64,000 nucleotides of DNA from Paenibacillus segetis (GTDB taxonomy: Bacteria; Bacillota; Bacilli; Paenibacillales; Paenibacillaceae). Of the stretch, positions 15,701 through 23,726 are shown piece by piece (position 1 is the first letter of the stretch; each line of letters starts with the position of its first letter). The translations under genes were made by a program, and so were the position numbers. Below the pieces are notes generated by a model that saw nothing but the letters and a program-made list of their open reading frames with translations, did not search any database and had not been told where the DNA came from. The stretch lies in the NCBI RefSeq assembly GCF_014639155.1, contig NZ_BMFT01000001.1:2728001-2792000 (forward strand), read 5' to 3'.

Positions 15701-16342
15701 TTTCATGCCATATGGAATGCGAAGCGGTGCCAGATCTCTCTTCCCGTAATTCACGATCCATGTGATTACTTTCCCTGAAATCAATACTGCCATAATCGTA
15801 AACATTGTTTCTGCAAATGGTAAGAAGAACAATGATATCGTTAGTACTACTGCATCCATCAGAATAAATACAGTTCCGATCTTGATACCAGACCACGAAC
15901 TTACGATCAGAGATAAAATATCATCCCCGCCCGTCGCTCCTCCAGCTCTCAGCACCATACCCGCACCAATTCCAATAAACACGCCAGACAACAAAGCTGC
16001 TAGCGGCAAATTGTGATGCAAATTAAAAGTAAGTGGCGAGAACCTCTCGCATAACTCGTAGAACGCAGAGAACATCATCGAAGCGAACAAGCTGCTTACA
16101 ATGAATTTTCGTCCTTTCAGAAACAGAGCTAGAATAAAAATGGGAATATCTAATGCAATCATCGATAACGCAGGTGGCAAATCAAATAAGTATTTACCTA
16201 GGAGCGCAAGCCCCACAAAACCGCCTTCCGACAGCCCATTTTGAAAATTAATATGATAATAAGTAAAAGCTAATAAAAAAGACCCAAGCAACATCATTAA
16301 TAACTGTGAACCTTCAATTTGCCATTTGTGCGCTTTCCTCAT
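15680..16342 (-). CDS. YitT-family membrane protein without the C-terminal DUF2179 domain
   Basis: 220 residues, about five or six membrane helices (LLMMLLGSFLLAFTYYHINF; MIALDIPIFILALFLKG; LAALLSGVFIGIGAGMVLRAGGATGGDDIL; a final pair around 155-195). The GGATGGDDI motif is typical of the YitT/DUF161 family. Many members are ~280 residues with a cytosolic DUF2179 domain; this one ends soon after the last helix in a basic tail. Function is unknown in the family. GAGGG lies seven bases before the ATG. An unusually long structured leader (about 236 bases) precedes it. Confidence 0.85.
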   Translation of the reverse strand: MRKAHKWQIEGSQLLMMLLGSFLLAFTYYHINFQNGLSEGGFVGLALLGKYLFDLPPALSMIALDIPIFILALFLKGRKFIVSSLFASMMFSAFYELCERFSPLTFNLHHNLPLAALLSGVFIGIGAGMVLRAGGATGGDDILSLIVSSWSGIKIGTVFILMDAVVLTISLFFLPFAETMFTIMAVLISGKVITWIVNYGKRDLAPLRIPYGMKKKTARA

Positions 16343-16578
16343 CCGGAATCCCTCTAATCGTAGTTTTGTTGACCTTACGGCAACTCCCTACGAAGAAGGT
16401 CCTTGAGGACTCTATCCTTCGCATTGTCACACTCTTCTTTCGTAGGGTTGTTGGCCATAAACCGACACGCCACGAAAGAAGCTAAGTATAAGAGAGATCA
16501 CAACGTTTCCAAATCGTCCTTTGGGGATTCGTCCTTCGGGAACTCATGGTATCCTGATCCTTTCATGTTTATTTATTT
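16343..16578 (-). ncRNA. Long structured 5' leader of the YitT-family gene, unrecognised
   Basis: A -10 TATAAT at 16590-16585 on the minus strand predicts transcription from about 16578, giving a ~236-base leader. Minus-strand helices: CCAAA/TTTGG around a GGACGA loop (16524-16509); CTTCTTTCGT (16481-16472) with ACGAAAGAAG (16443-16434). A competing pairing joins the strand CCCTACGAAAGAAG (16447-16434) to CTTCTTCGTAGGG (16398-16386). The TCGTAG in that last strand can also pair with CTACGA (16363-16358), four bases from the Shine-Dalgarno GAGGG. AAGGA occurs four times. I cannot match it to a named riboswitch; a cis-regulatory RNA is inferred. Confidence 0.5.
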
Positions 16579-16584
16579 ATAATT

Positions 16585-16613
16585 ATTATAACACAGACTC
16601 GTTAATGACTAAA
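16585..16613 (-). promoter_or_regulatory. Promoter of the YitT-family gene leader
   Basis: TATAAT (16590-16585) with TTTAGT 17 bases upstream on the minus strand. The -10 is perfect, the -35 weak. Confidence 0.5.
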
Positions 16614-16650
16614 CAGTATGAAAATAAACTTTTTATTTACATCCTTGATT

Positions 16651-16666
16651 TGTGATAAATTTCATT
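16651..16666. promoter_or_regulatory. Degenerate Crp/Fnr-like site upstream of hmp
   Basis: TGTGATAAATTTCATT has a perfect left half and a two-mismatch right half. It lies 53 bases upstream of the strong hmp box, so it could be a secondary site. Confidence 0.35.
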
Positions 16667-16703
16667 GCACGATTTTCAGAGTTCATATTTTAGAAAATAT
16701 TTA

Positions 16704-16719
16704 TGTGACCAAAATCACA
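16704..16719. promoter_or_regulatory. Fnr box of the hmp promoter
   Basis: TGTGACCAAAATCACA is an exact TGTGA-N6-TCACA palindrome. Its centre (16711.5) is 41.5 bases upstream of the start predicted from TATACT at 16741-16746. Confidence 0.82.
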
Positions 16720-16740
16720 TTCCCGTTTTTTTCTGCTGCC

Positions 16741-16753
16741 TATACTGATGAGG
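16741..16753 (+). promoter_or_regulatory. Predicted hmp promoter (-10 and start)
   Basis: TATACT at 16741-16746 predicts transcription from 16753 and a 35-base leader. No good -35 is present, as expected for an activator-dependent promoter. Confidence 0.55.
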
Positions 16754-16787
16754 TATTTGATTAACTCTTTAGGAAGAAGGTTCTTAC

Positions 16788-18005
16788 ATGCTCGACTCAA
16801 AAATGATTGAAATTATTAAATCCACCGTCCCGGTACTTGAAATTCATGGACAAACCATTACAACAACATTCTATCAAGCTATGTTTAAAAATCATCCCGA
16901 ACTCCTCAACATATTTAATCATGCTAACCAACGTCAAGGTAAACAACCTACAGCGTTAGCCAATGCTGTCTATGCTGCCGCTGTACACATTGATCGTCTT
17001 GAGGAAATTCTCCCTGTTGTCAAAGGGATCGCTCAAAAGCATCGGGCTCTAGGTATTCGGCCAGAGCATTACCCCATCGTAGGAGAAAACCTGCTAGCTG
17101 CGATCAAGACCGTACTTGGTGATGCTGCGACGGACGATATCTTGGAAGCATGGGGTCAAGCTTACGGTATCATCGCCGATGTGTTCATTAGCGTTGAAGC
17201 GCAAATGTATAATGAAGCCGCACAGCAAAAAGGCGGATGGGACGGTTTTCGTCGTTTCGTAGTTGATCGTAAGGTGAAGGAAAGCGAGGTTATTACCTCC
17301 TTCTATTTGAAACCAGAAGACGGTAACGAAATTGCTTCCTATCAGCCAGGACAATATATTACAATTCGCGTCAAACCCGAGAATCAGGAGTTCACCCATC
17401 TTCGTCATTACAGTCTGTCTACTGCTCCTGGCCATGCTTATTATCGGATTTCCGTTAAGAGAGAAGATGCCATCTTGAACCAACCTGCGGGTATCGTGTC
17501 CTCTTATCTGCATAATGAAATCGGAGAAGGAGATATTCTAGAGCTCACTGCACCAGCTGGAGATTTTACTTTAGACCAGTCGAAACAAACTCCAGTTGTC
17601 TTGCTAAGTGGCGGTGTCGGACTCACTCCAATGGTCAGTATGTTAGAAACGATTGTACAGAATACTCCGGAGCGGAAAGTCACCTATATCCATGCTGCAC
17701 GTAATGGAAGCCAGCATGCGATGAAGGAACATATCATTGAACTCACTAACCAGTATTCAAATCTTCAGTCCTACCTCGTCTATGAATCACCTGAAATGGA
17801 TGAAAGCTGTGATAAAAGCGGATATATTGACCTTCCATGGTTACAAACCATCGTTGATCCCCAAGCGGATTTCTACTTCTGCGGGCCTGTACCGTTCATG
17901 CGAGCGATCAACCAGGCACTTCGAGAATGGGGTGTACCCGAAGAACGTATTCATTTCGAATTTTTTGGTCCGGCGGATACCCTAGAGAACACAGCATCAG
18001 AATAA
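16788..18005 (+). CDS. hmp: Flavohemoprotein Hmp, nitric oxide dioxygenase
   Basis: 405 residues. Hmp converts NO plus O2 to nitrate with NAD(P)H, and reduces NO to N2O without oxygen. The globin domain (about 1-140) has FYQAMFKNHPELLNIFN and the proximal-His region AQKHRALGIRPEHYPIVG. The ferredoxin-reductase FAD domain (about 150-255) shows LRHYSLS and GIVSSYLHN. The NAD domain (about 260-400) has LLSGGVGLTPMVSML and YFCGPVPFM. The ATG follows AGAAGG by seven bases. It is a single gene with its own terminator. In B. subtilis hmp answers to ResD and NsrR; an ideal Fnr box at -41.5 here suggests Fnr activation. Confidence 0.97.
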   Translation: MLDSKMIEIIKSTVPVLEIHGQTITTTFYQAMFKNHPELLNIFNHANQRQGKQPTALANAVYAAAVHIDRLEEILPVVKGIAQKHRALGIRPEHYPIVGENLLAAIKTVLGDAATDDILEAWGQAYGIIADVFISVEAQMYNEAAQQKGGWDGFRRFVVDRKVKESEVITSFYLKPEDGNEIASYQPGQYITIRVKPENQEFTHLRHYSLSTAPGHAYYRISVKREDAILNQPAGIVSSYLHNEIGEGDILELTAPAGDFTLDQSKQTPVVLLSGGVGLTPMVSMLETIVQNTPERKVTYIHAARNGSQHAMKEHIIELTNQYSNLQSYLVYESPEMDESCDKSGYIDLPWLQTIVDPQADFYFCGPVPFMRAINQALREWGVPEERIHFEFFGPADTLENTASE

Positions 18006-18035
18006 GCACATCGATAGTTTTCATCCTCCTACGCC

Positions 18036-18073
18036 AAAAGGCAACGATCTCTATAAGAGATCGTTGCCTTTTT
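18036..18073. terminator. Terminator between hmp and the second Crp/Fnr gene
   Basis: AAAAGGCAACGATCTC and GAGATCGTTGCCTTTTT form a perfect 16-pair stem with a five-base loop; usable from both sides. Confidence 0.93.
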
Positions 18074-18100
18074 AATATTTTACATAGCGAAATTTATGAT

Positions 18101-18598
18101 CTAATGTCCACGCAGTAATCGATTAACCGTCTCCCGCCTAACACCAATCAGCTGGCCTATCTCTTCCTGCGTTAAATATTCAGTCAGAGGGATACCCTCC
18201 GCATGGTTTGTCAACCATTTCTCCAGCAGCTTGAGCCGCTCGGCAGGTGTACCCACGGTGAGATGATCCAGTCGTTCCTGCATGAACCTTACCTTTTCCT
18301 GTAACAACTTAGCTACTTCAAGCGGTTTCTTAGGATCCTCCTGCAACTCTCGGTACCATTCCTGGGCAGGAATCGTCTCTACTTCACTGCGTATAAGTGC
18401 TATTGCCGTGCCATGGGTCTCCTTAGGTGAAATTAGAGAATGATGTGGGACTGTTTCCCCAGGGTATAAAATATTGAATAAAACCATGTTCCCATTTTCA
18501 TGTAGACGCGTCACTTTAAATAGCCCACTCTTGATATGATATAAGAACTCCCCGTCATCCCCCTGATGAAATAAAATCTCTCCCTTATGTAAAATCAT
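18101..18598 (-). CDS. Crp/Fnr-family regulator without Fe-S cysteines
   Basis: 165 residues from the ATG with GGAG seven bases upstream; a TTG seven codons earlier is possible but less well placed. The N-terminal beta roll is shortened (starts at HKGEILFHQGDDGEFLYHIKSG), followed by the dimer helix and the HTH (TQEEIGQLIGVRRETVNRLL), where the protein nearly stops. The recognition motif RRETVNR is like that of Fnr and CRP, so it may read TGTGA half-sites. No Cys cluster or obvious haem ligand. It is convergent with hmp. Ligand unknown. Confidence 0.85.
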   Translation of the reverse strand: MILHKGEILFHQGDDGEFLYHIKSGLFKVTRLHENGNMVLFNILYPGETVPHHSLISPKETHGTAIALIRSEVETIPAQEWYRELQEDPKKPLEVAKLLQEKVRFMQERLDHLTVGTPAERLKLLEKWLTNHAEGIPLTEYLTQEEIGQLIGVRRETVNRLLRGH

Positions 18599-18697
18599 TC
18601 TATCTCTCCATTCCGACAATCGCTATTAAGGCTTATTATACCAAAAAACTAAGACAAGCTTCACACTCAAAAATAACCTCTGGATTATTTACCCTTT

Positions 18698-18726
18698 GTA
18701 TTATTAAACTGAATCTGGTATATAAT
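18698..18726 (+). promoter_or_regulatory. Promoter of the Y-family polymerase operon
   Basis: TATATA/TATAAT overlap at 18719-18726 as the -10, with TTGTAT at 18696-18701 as -35, 17 bases from TATATA. A LexA box follows within 15 bases. Confidence 0.5.
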
Positions 18727-18732
18727 AAAATA

Positions 18733-18746
18733 CGAACATACTTTCG
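18733..18746. promoter_or_regulatory. LexA (SOS) box
   Basis: CGAACATACTTTCG fits the Bacillus LexA consensus CGAAC-N4-GTTCG with one mismatch, immediately downstream of the predicted -10, so bound LexA would block initiation. Confidence 0.75.
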
Positions 18747-18840
18747 CATTTTTCATAAAATGAAGAGTCATGGAGTCAAAGTTTATGCTTGAATATACCC
18801 TGTTCCATGATCACGATCATTTTTAACGGAGGGTTAACCC

Positions 18841-20094
18841 ATGACGAGACAAATTTTTCTAATTGACGGACAGTCCTTTTACGCATCCGTGGAAAAAGCG
18901 GCTCATCCCGAATATCGCGATAAGCCCGTTGCCGTCGGAGACCCTGCAAGGTTAAACGGTATTGTACTGGCGGCATGTCCTATCGCTAAATCTTACGGTG
19001 TAACTACGGCGTCACGAGTCGGAGAGGCATTAGCTAAATGTCCAGAATTGATTGTCATCCGTCCCAGAATGCGGACCTATATTCAAATCTCGCTATTCAT
19101 CACGCAAATCTTCGAATCCTATACAGATCTTGTGGAGCCTTACAGTATCGACGAGCAATTCTTGGATGTTACGGGCTCGTCCACCTATTTCGGATCTCCT
19201 CATGAACTAGCCAAAACGATTCAAAACCATGTGCTTCTATCAACGGGTGTCTGGACGAGGGTTGGCATCGGGCCCACGAAAGTTCTCGCCAAAATGGCGA
19301 CCGATAATTATGCCAAAAAGATGCCGGAAGGAATATTTGAACTCTCATTTGATAAATTAGAATCCACCCTATGGAAGCTTCCCGTGCATCATATGTTCAT
19401 GGTAGCATCCGCGATGACCCGTCATTTTACCCGAATGGGTCTATCCTGTATCGGTGATATTGCATGTATGGAACTTGCTGAATTTAAGCAACGAATGCGG
19501 CGTGAAATGGGCAAACAAAGCGATATCCAGGCGGAATATTACTGGCAGGTTGCAAGGGGTATCGATCCAAGTCCCGTTGTATCTGGAATACGCCATCAAT
19601 TAAAATCAGTCAGTCATGGCAAAGCGCTTCGCTGGAGTCTATATACCCAGCTCAAAGACATTGAAATCGTCTTACTCGAGCTAGTCATAGAGGTCTGCCG
19701 ACGCACCAGGCGGCATCATTATATGGGCTCAGTTGTTTCCGTCTCCGCTGCGGAAACGGATGGTAAACGCTCCACTTGGTTTAGTCGACAAACAACACTA
19801 CCACAACCGACTTCCCTAACCCATGAAGTTGCTGCTGCTGCACATAAGCTATTCATAGAACACTGGAGTGGATTACCTCTCAGCAACCTAAGTATTTCCT
19901 TGTCTCAACTGACGGACGATAGCACGATCCAACTTACCCTTTTTGAAGATCGATCGCTGGCTTATCGTAAAGAACGAACGATCGATGGAATCAAAAATCG
20001 ATACGGAAGCGATGCTATTGTGCGCGCCTCTTCTCTAATGGAAGCCGGTGTGGCACGAGAAAGAGCCGAACAAATTGGAGGGCATTATAAATGA
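18841..20094 (+). CDS. Y-family DNA polymerase (UvrX/YqjW type, DinB/UmuC superfamily)
   Basis: 417 residues. Translesion polymerase acting at stalled forks. Catalytic carboxylates are visible in FLIDGQSFYASVEKA (first Asp) and YSIDEQFLDVTG (Asp-Glu). VGIGPTKVLAKMA is the fingers/helix-hairpin-helix region, and a little-finger domain follows from about 240. A beta-clamp-binding motif QLTLF occurs near residue 368. GGAGGG lies seven bases before the ATG, and a LexA box lies in the promoter. It overlaps the next gene by four bases (ATGA). The paired YolD-like gene is the arrangement of B. subtilis uvrX-yolD and yqjW-yqjX. No phage genes are nearby, so a chromosomal origin is likely. Confidence 0.93.
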   Translation: MTRQIFLIDGQSFYASVEKAAHPEYRDKPVAVGDPARLNGIVLAACPIAKSYGVTTASRVGEALAKCPELIVIRPRMRTYIQISLFITQIFESYTDLVEPYSIDEQFLDVTGSSTYFGSPHELAKTIQNHVLLSTGVWTRVGIGPTKVLAKMATDNYAKKMPEGIFELSFDKLESTLWKLPVHHMFMVASAMTRHFTRMGLSCIGDIACMELAEFKQRMRREMGKQSDIQAEYYWQVARGIDPSPVVSGIRHQLKSVSHGKALRWSLYTQLKDIEIVLLELVIEVCRRTRRHHYMGSVVSVSAAETDGKRSTWFSRQTTLPQPTSLTHEVAAAAHKLFIEHWSGLPLSNLSISLSQLTDDSTIQLTLFEDRSLAYRKERTIDGIKNRYGSDAIVRASSLMEAGVARERAEQIGGHYK

Positions 20095-20573
20095 GTAAGC
20101 TTGACGATAACGAACGATGGAAATCTAAAATGTTATTGACAGAGCATGTTGAGGGATATGAACAACGACAACAGTCTCATGAGAATAAGATCATTACTAC
20201 CGAAGAACGGACGATGATCCGTGACTATATTTTACTACCGTACATGGAAAAGATGGTTCAGAAGAGCCTGGCTGACATTGAATACTCAACTAATATTCTA
20301 AAGCGCTTGTATCTGATGGCTGGCCAAAAGATCCTAGATCAGATCGTAAACGATTTATACAGACTACGACGTGAGCTTAAACGGCGGAATATCAAACTTT
20401 TGACGGAAGAGCAATCCGAGATGGTTATCTATCATCGTTATTATTGCCGGGGATATGAGGAACAGTTTGGTATGACTCGTGATATTATGCGAGCAGAGAT
20501 AAGCGTACAATTGACAAAGTATATCTCTGGGTTAACCGCGCAGCTCAAAGAATATTCCAAAGAAAAAAAATAA
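20091..20573 (+). CDS. YolD-like family protein
   Basis: 160 residues, translationally coupled to the polymerase gene through ATGA. The N-terminal segment ERWKSKMLLTEHVEGYEQ matches the YolD pattern (RWxxxMLLPEHVE). The rest is helical and highly charged with no catalytic motif I know. YolD-like proteins accompany Y-family polymerases in Firmicutes and are thought to act with them, much as UmuD does with UmuC, although the mechanism is not established. The part after about residue 60 is longer than in YqjX and not obviously the same. Confidence 0.75.
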   Translation: MSKLDDNERWKSKMLLTEHVEGYEQRQQSHENKIITTEERTMIRDYILLPYMEKMVQKSLADIEYSTNILKRLYLMAGQKILDQIVNDLYRLRRELKRRNIKLLTEEQSEMVIYHRYYCRGYEEQFGMTRDIMRAEISVQLTKYISGLTAQLKEYSKEKK

Positions 20574-20594
20574 AATAAGATAAAATAAGATAAG
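20571..20594 (+). repeat. Short tandem repeat TAAAATAAGA
   Basis: Two exact copies of TAAAATAAGA (20571-20580 and 20581-20590) plus TAAG, beginning in the stop codon of the YolD-like gene. AT-rich slippage product; no function suggested. Confidence 0.7.
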
Positions 20595-20616
20595 GAAGCA
20601 TCCTATAACTAACGAC

Positions 20617-20648
20617 AAAAAAGAACTCTAGCCGATAGACCAGAGCTC
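20617..20648 (-). terminator. Terminator of the second sugar operon
   Basis: On the minus strand GAGCTCT pairs with AGAGTTC around a 12-base loop and is followed by TTTTTTG. Confidence 0.75.
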
Positions 20649-20676
20649 AGCAAAAGCTTATTTAATCATTTAAACT

Positions 20677-21780
20677 TTAATCTAAGGTATATGGCGCAAG
20701 TCCCAATGGCAACGCTAGAGGACGGCTGCACGTACTCTTCATCTCGTAATGGCTACGGGAATCAGACGAATCATGGAAAGCCCACATCGCCTCAAGCACA
20801 TGATAAGCAAGCTGGCCGCTGGCACGATGCTGCCTTCCCGTAACAATCGCATACGCCATATCCGCTGGTCCAATACCACGTGTATTCTCATCGTATCCTG
20901 GTAGCAGAGGTTGCTCCGTCCATTCGCTTTCACCTTTCCGGCGGATCTTGACCGGGCCACCAAACGTGTTCGGATCAGGTACTTGTATCGTCCCTTCGGT
21001 ACCGTATATTTCGATAGGAGGAAGATCGCTACCTCCAAAAATATCAAAACTGGTAATCAATGTGGCAATAGCTCCATCCTGGAATTGTATTGTTCCCGCG
21101 ACATGAGTCGGGATGTCTACCGGAATCTTTTGTCCTGCTTTCTTCTCACTTGTGATGGTCCGCTCCTGAAGTGCCTTACTAGTCATTCCCGATATCGTAC
21201 GAATCGGACCCAGTAGTTGCACTAGCGCTGTTAAGTAATAGGGCCCCATATCAAACATCGGCCCCCCTCCGGCAGCGTAGTAAAATTCAGGATCTGGATG
21301 CCAATGCTCATGCCCCCGAGACATCATAAATGAGGTTGCTGCTACAGGACGGCCAATCTTTCCGTCTTCTATCAGTTGAAGCGCCGTTTGGATTCCCGCT
21401 CCAAAGAAAGTTTCCGGTGCACTTCCGACCAATAGTCCTTTGGAGTCTGCGCTCTCCAGCATTTTGCGACCATCCTCTGTTGTAACAGCCAGTGGTTTTT
21501 CTACGTATACATGTTTTCCAGCCTCAAGCGCCTTCAAGCTGACCTCTGCATGTGCTGCCGGAATCGTTAAATTAATAACCAATTCAATCGCAGGATCATT
21601 AAGCAATTCCTCGGTAGTATAGACGTGAGGAATATTATATTTATCCGCCTGCTCCTGAGCTCTCTTCAGATCCATATCAGCGCAAGCAACAAGGTCCAGT
21701 ATCTCGAACTTTTGACAATTTTCCATATAAATACCGCTAATTTTTCCGCACCCGATAATGCCGACCTTTACTTTATTCAT
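20677..21780 (-). CDS. Gfo/Idh/MocA family oxidoreductase (second cluster, distal gene)
   Basis: 367 residues from the ATG at 21780, which has GGGAGAG seven bases upstream; the frame is open for 31 more codons but without a start signal. N-terminal Rossmann [17 protein letters not shown], active-site motif VEKPLAVTT, and C-terminal domain [22 protein letters not shown]. In that last motif the family's Asp-x-Gly-x-His is DMGPY, so the usual His is replaced by Tyr. Last of LacI - Gfo/Idh - ThuA - Gfo/Idh. Probably a glycoside or sugar dehydrogenase; substrate unknown. Confidence 0.9.
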   Translation of the reverse strand: MNKVKVGIIGCGKISGIYMENCQKFEILDLVACADMDLKRAQEQADKYNIPHVYTTEELLNDPAIELVINLTIPAAHAEVSLKALEAGKHVYVEKPLAVTTEDGRKMLESADSKGLLVGSAPETFFGAGIQTALQLIEDGKIGRPVAATSFMMSRGHEHWHPDPEFYYAAGGGPMFDMGPYYLTALVQLLGPIRTISGMTSKALQERTITSEKKAGQKIPVDIPTHVAGTIQFQDGAIATLITSFDIFGGSDLPPIEIYGTEGTIQVPDPNTFGGPVKIRRKGESEWTEQPLLPGYDENTRGIGPADMAYAIVTGRQHRASGQLAYHVLEAMWAFHDSSDSRSHYEMKSTCSRPLALPLGLAPYTLD

Positions 21781-21802
21781 GAATGATCTCTCCCAAGAGG
21801 TT

Positions 21803-22537
21803 TTATTGACTATCTCCCATGCCGCTATAGCTATTTCGAAGTGTAGGGACTTCTTGTTCTGCAGACAAGGCAATTCGTTTACCGTCCGCTGCCCACAATA
21901 ATCCTCTTCGCATCAGCTCTTGTACTTGGGGCATTTCAACGATGTCCGCATGATGGCCTAGAGAGTTATAATATACACGCCCTATCCCCCAACGTTTACT
22001 CCAAACTACGGGCATATCCACTGCTTTGTTCAGCGCGTGAGGTCCATCCACTACAGGAAAACGGGTTGTTGCCAGCACCTCTACAGCGGGATCGACATGC
22101 AGGTAATATTGCTCCGAGGTAACGCTGAAATCCTCTATCCCCTCAACTAGTGGACTTGTGCTCTGTCTGATTTCTACAGTATATGTAACGCCATCGTTAC
22201 CAGGATGAGCTACCCATTGCCCTCCTGTCATAAACTGCCAGTCTACGTTATTGCGGAATGAATCGCACATTCCACCATGGCAACCCGCTAGTCCTGTTCC
22301 ATTCTGCACGGCTGCCGATACGTTATCAACTAATTCCTGGGAGATTTCTCCCATCGTCCATACCGGGACAATAAGATCTAATCCCATGAGCTTCTTTGCA
22401 TCCGCAAAGGCTTCCAGTGTATTCGATACTTCTACTTCAAACTGCTCCTGTCGTAAAATGGCTGCGAAAATGCCTGCAACCTGCTCCGGCTCATGTCCAT
22501 CCCAGCCGCCCCAGACGATCAATGCTTTTCTCATCAT
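21803..22537 (-). CDS. ThuA-like (trehalose utilisation) domain protein
   Basis: 244 residues with a class I glutamine-amidotransferase-like fold but no catalytic triad Cys. It begins RKALIVWGGWDGHEPEQVAGIF, with GLAGCHGGMCDSFRNNVDWQFMTGGQW in the middle and RVYYNSLGHHADIVEMPQVQELMRRGLLWA near the end, all ThuA-family signatures. In Agrobacterium and Sinorhizobium ThuA works with ThuB, a Gfo/Idh/MocA dehydrogenase, on 3-keto derivatives of disaccharides. Its position between two Gfo/Idh/MocA genes fits such a pathway. GGGAGG lies seven bases before the first of two ATGs. Confidence 0.88.
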   Translation of the reverse strand: MMRKALIVWGGWDGHEPEQVAGIFAAILRQEQFEVEVSNTLEAFADAKKLMGLDLIVPVWTMGEISQELVDNVSAAVQNGTGLAGCHGGMCDSFRNNVDWQFMTGGQWVAHPGNDGVTYTVEIRQSTSPLVEGIEDFSVTSEQYYLHVDPAVEVLATTRFPVVDGPHALNKAVDMPVVWSKRWGIGRVYYNSLGHHADIVEMPQVQELMRRGLLWAADGKRIALSAEQEVPTLRNSYSGMGDSQ

Positions 22538-22564
22538 TTGCGTTCCTCCCAGTGGTCTATTACA

Positions 22565-23725
22565 TTACATTTCAGATATATTCACCCAGCGGCGTTCATC
22601 AATCGAGCGTTCAACGGCTTCAAGCACGGCCTGGCATTTCACTCCGTCATGGAAATTAGGCTCTGGCTGTCGCCCTTCCTCAATAGCGGATGACAGCTCT
22701 AACATTTCATGAATGAACGTGTGCTCAAAACCAATCGTATGCCCCGGCGGCCACCATGCTTCGGCATAGTCATGTGCAGGATCTGTTGCCAAAACTCGGC
22801 GAAATCCTTGTACATCCTCATGATCGGAAGTTAAATAAACTTCAAGCTCATTCATCCGTTCAAAATCAAATTTCACACTACCTAAACTTCCGTTAATTTC
22901 AAAAGAATTCGTTGAGCGGTGTCCAGCGGCAAATCGCGTTGCTTCAAAACTACCCATGGCACCGTTTTCAAAACGGGCTAAAAACAACGTCGCGTCATCA
23001 ACAGTTACAGGACCCTTAGGATCATCCTTACTTCCTTTAGCGCTTAAGCCCGTCATTTCCGTGGCAATCGGACGCTCCTTGATGAAGGTCTCACTCATCC
23101 CGATAACCTCATGTATATCACCAACTAGAAAATGAGCCAAATCAATGAGATGAGCACCAAGATCACCATGTGAACCTGACCCAGCGATTTCCTTCTGTAA
23201 TCTCCAAACCAATGGGAATTCGGGATCCATAATCCAATCCTGCAAGAACCAAGCTCTAAAGTGATAAATAGTGCCTAATCTTCCACTCTCCACAAGCTTC
23301 TTCGCCAATCTTACCGCGGGAGAAAAACGATAGTTAAATCCGACCATATGAACGATACCCGCTTCTTCAGCAGCATGTAGCATTTCCCGAGCATCCTCTA
23401 AAGTTAGCGCAAGCGGCTTTTCGCAAAAAATATGTTTACCCGCCTTAGCTGCAGCCAGCGCAATTTCCTTATGCGCATTGCTAGGTGCATTGATATCAAT
23501 AAGATCGATGTCTTCCCGAGAGATTAGTTCCCTCCAATCCGTGACACTGTCACTCCAGCCTAACTGAACTGCCGCCTGATTCACCGCGCCAGCATTTCGC
23601 CCGCAAATAACAGACATCTCCGGCTTTATGGCCTGGGGGAAGAACATCGGCAAGCTTCGATATGCATTACTGTGAGCTTTGCCCATAAATTTATAACCGA
23701 TCATTCCGATACGTAGTTGCTTCAT
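22565..23725 (-). CDS. Gfo/Idh/MocA family oxidoreductase (second cluster, proximal gene)
   Basis: 386 residues: Rossmann start LRIGMIGYKFMGKAHSNAYRS, FCEKPLALTLEDAREM with the active-site Lys, GSGSHGDLGAHLIDLAHFLVGD with the Asp-Leu-Gly-Ala-His of active members, and a C-terminal HDGVKCQAVLEAVERS. AGGAGG precedes the ATG, and the LacI stop codon is one base upstream, so they are cotranscribed. Compared with the distal paralogue it keeps the catalytic His, so the two probably act on different substrates or in opposite directions. Confidence 0.92.
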   Translation of the reverse strand: MKQLRIGMIGYKFMGKAHSNAYRSLPMFFPQAIKPEMSVICGRNAGAVNQAAVQLGWSDSVTDWRELISREDIDLIDINAPSNAHKEIALAAAKAGKHIFCEKPLALTLEDAREMLHAAEEAGIVHMVGFNYRFSPAVRLAKKLVESGRLGTIYHFRAWFLQDWIMDPEFPLVWRLQKEIAGSGSHGDLGAHLIDLAHFLVGDIHEVIGMSETFIKERPIATEMTGLSAKGSKDDPKGPVTVDDATLFLARFENGAMGSFEATRFAAGHRSTNSFEINGSLGSVKFDFERMNELEVYLTSDHEDVQGFRRVLATDPAHDYAEAWWPPGHTIGFEHTFIHEMLELSSAIEEGRQPEPNFHDGVKCQAVLEAVERSIDERRWVNISEM

Positions 23726-23726
23726 C

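Noticed and set aside
16500-16566. Possible 21-22 codon leader peptides in the YitT leader
   Set aside because: Neither has a good Shine-Dalgarno and there is no run of regulatory codons; a structured RNA explains the region better.
18841-20573. Prophage origin for the Y-family polymerase and YolD-like genes
   Set aside because: Similar pairs occur on SP-beta, but no phage structural, integrase or lysis genes and no att sites are visible nearby.
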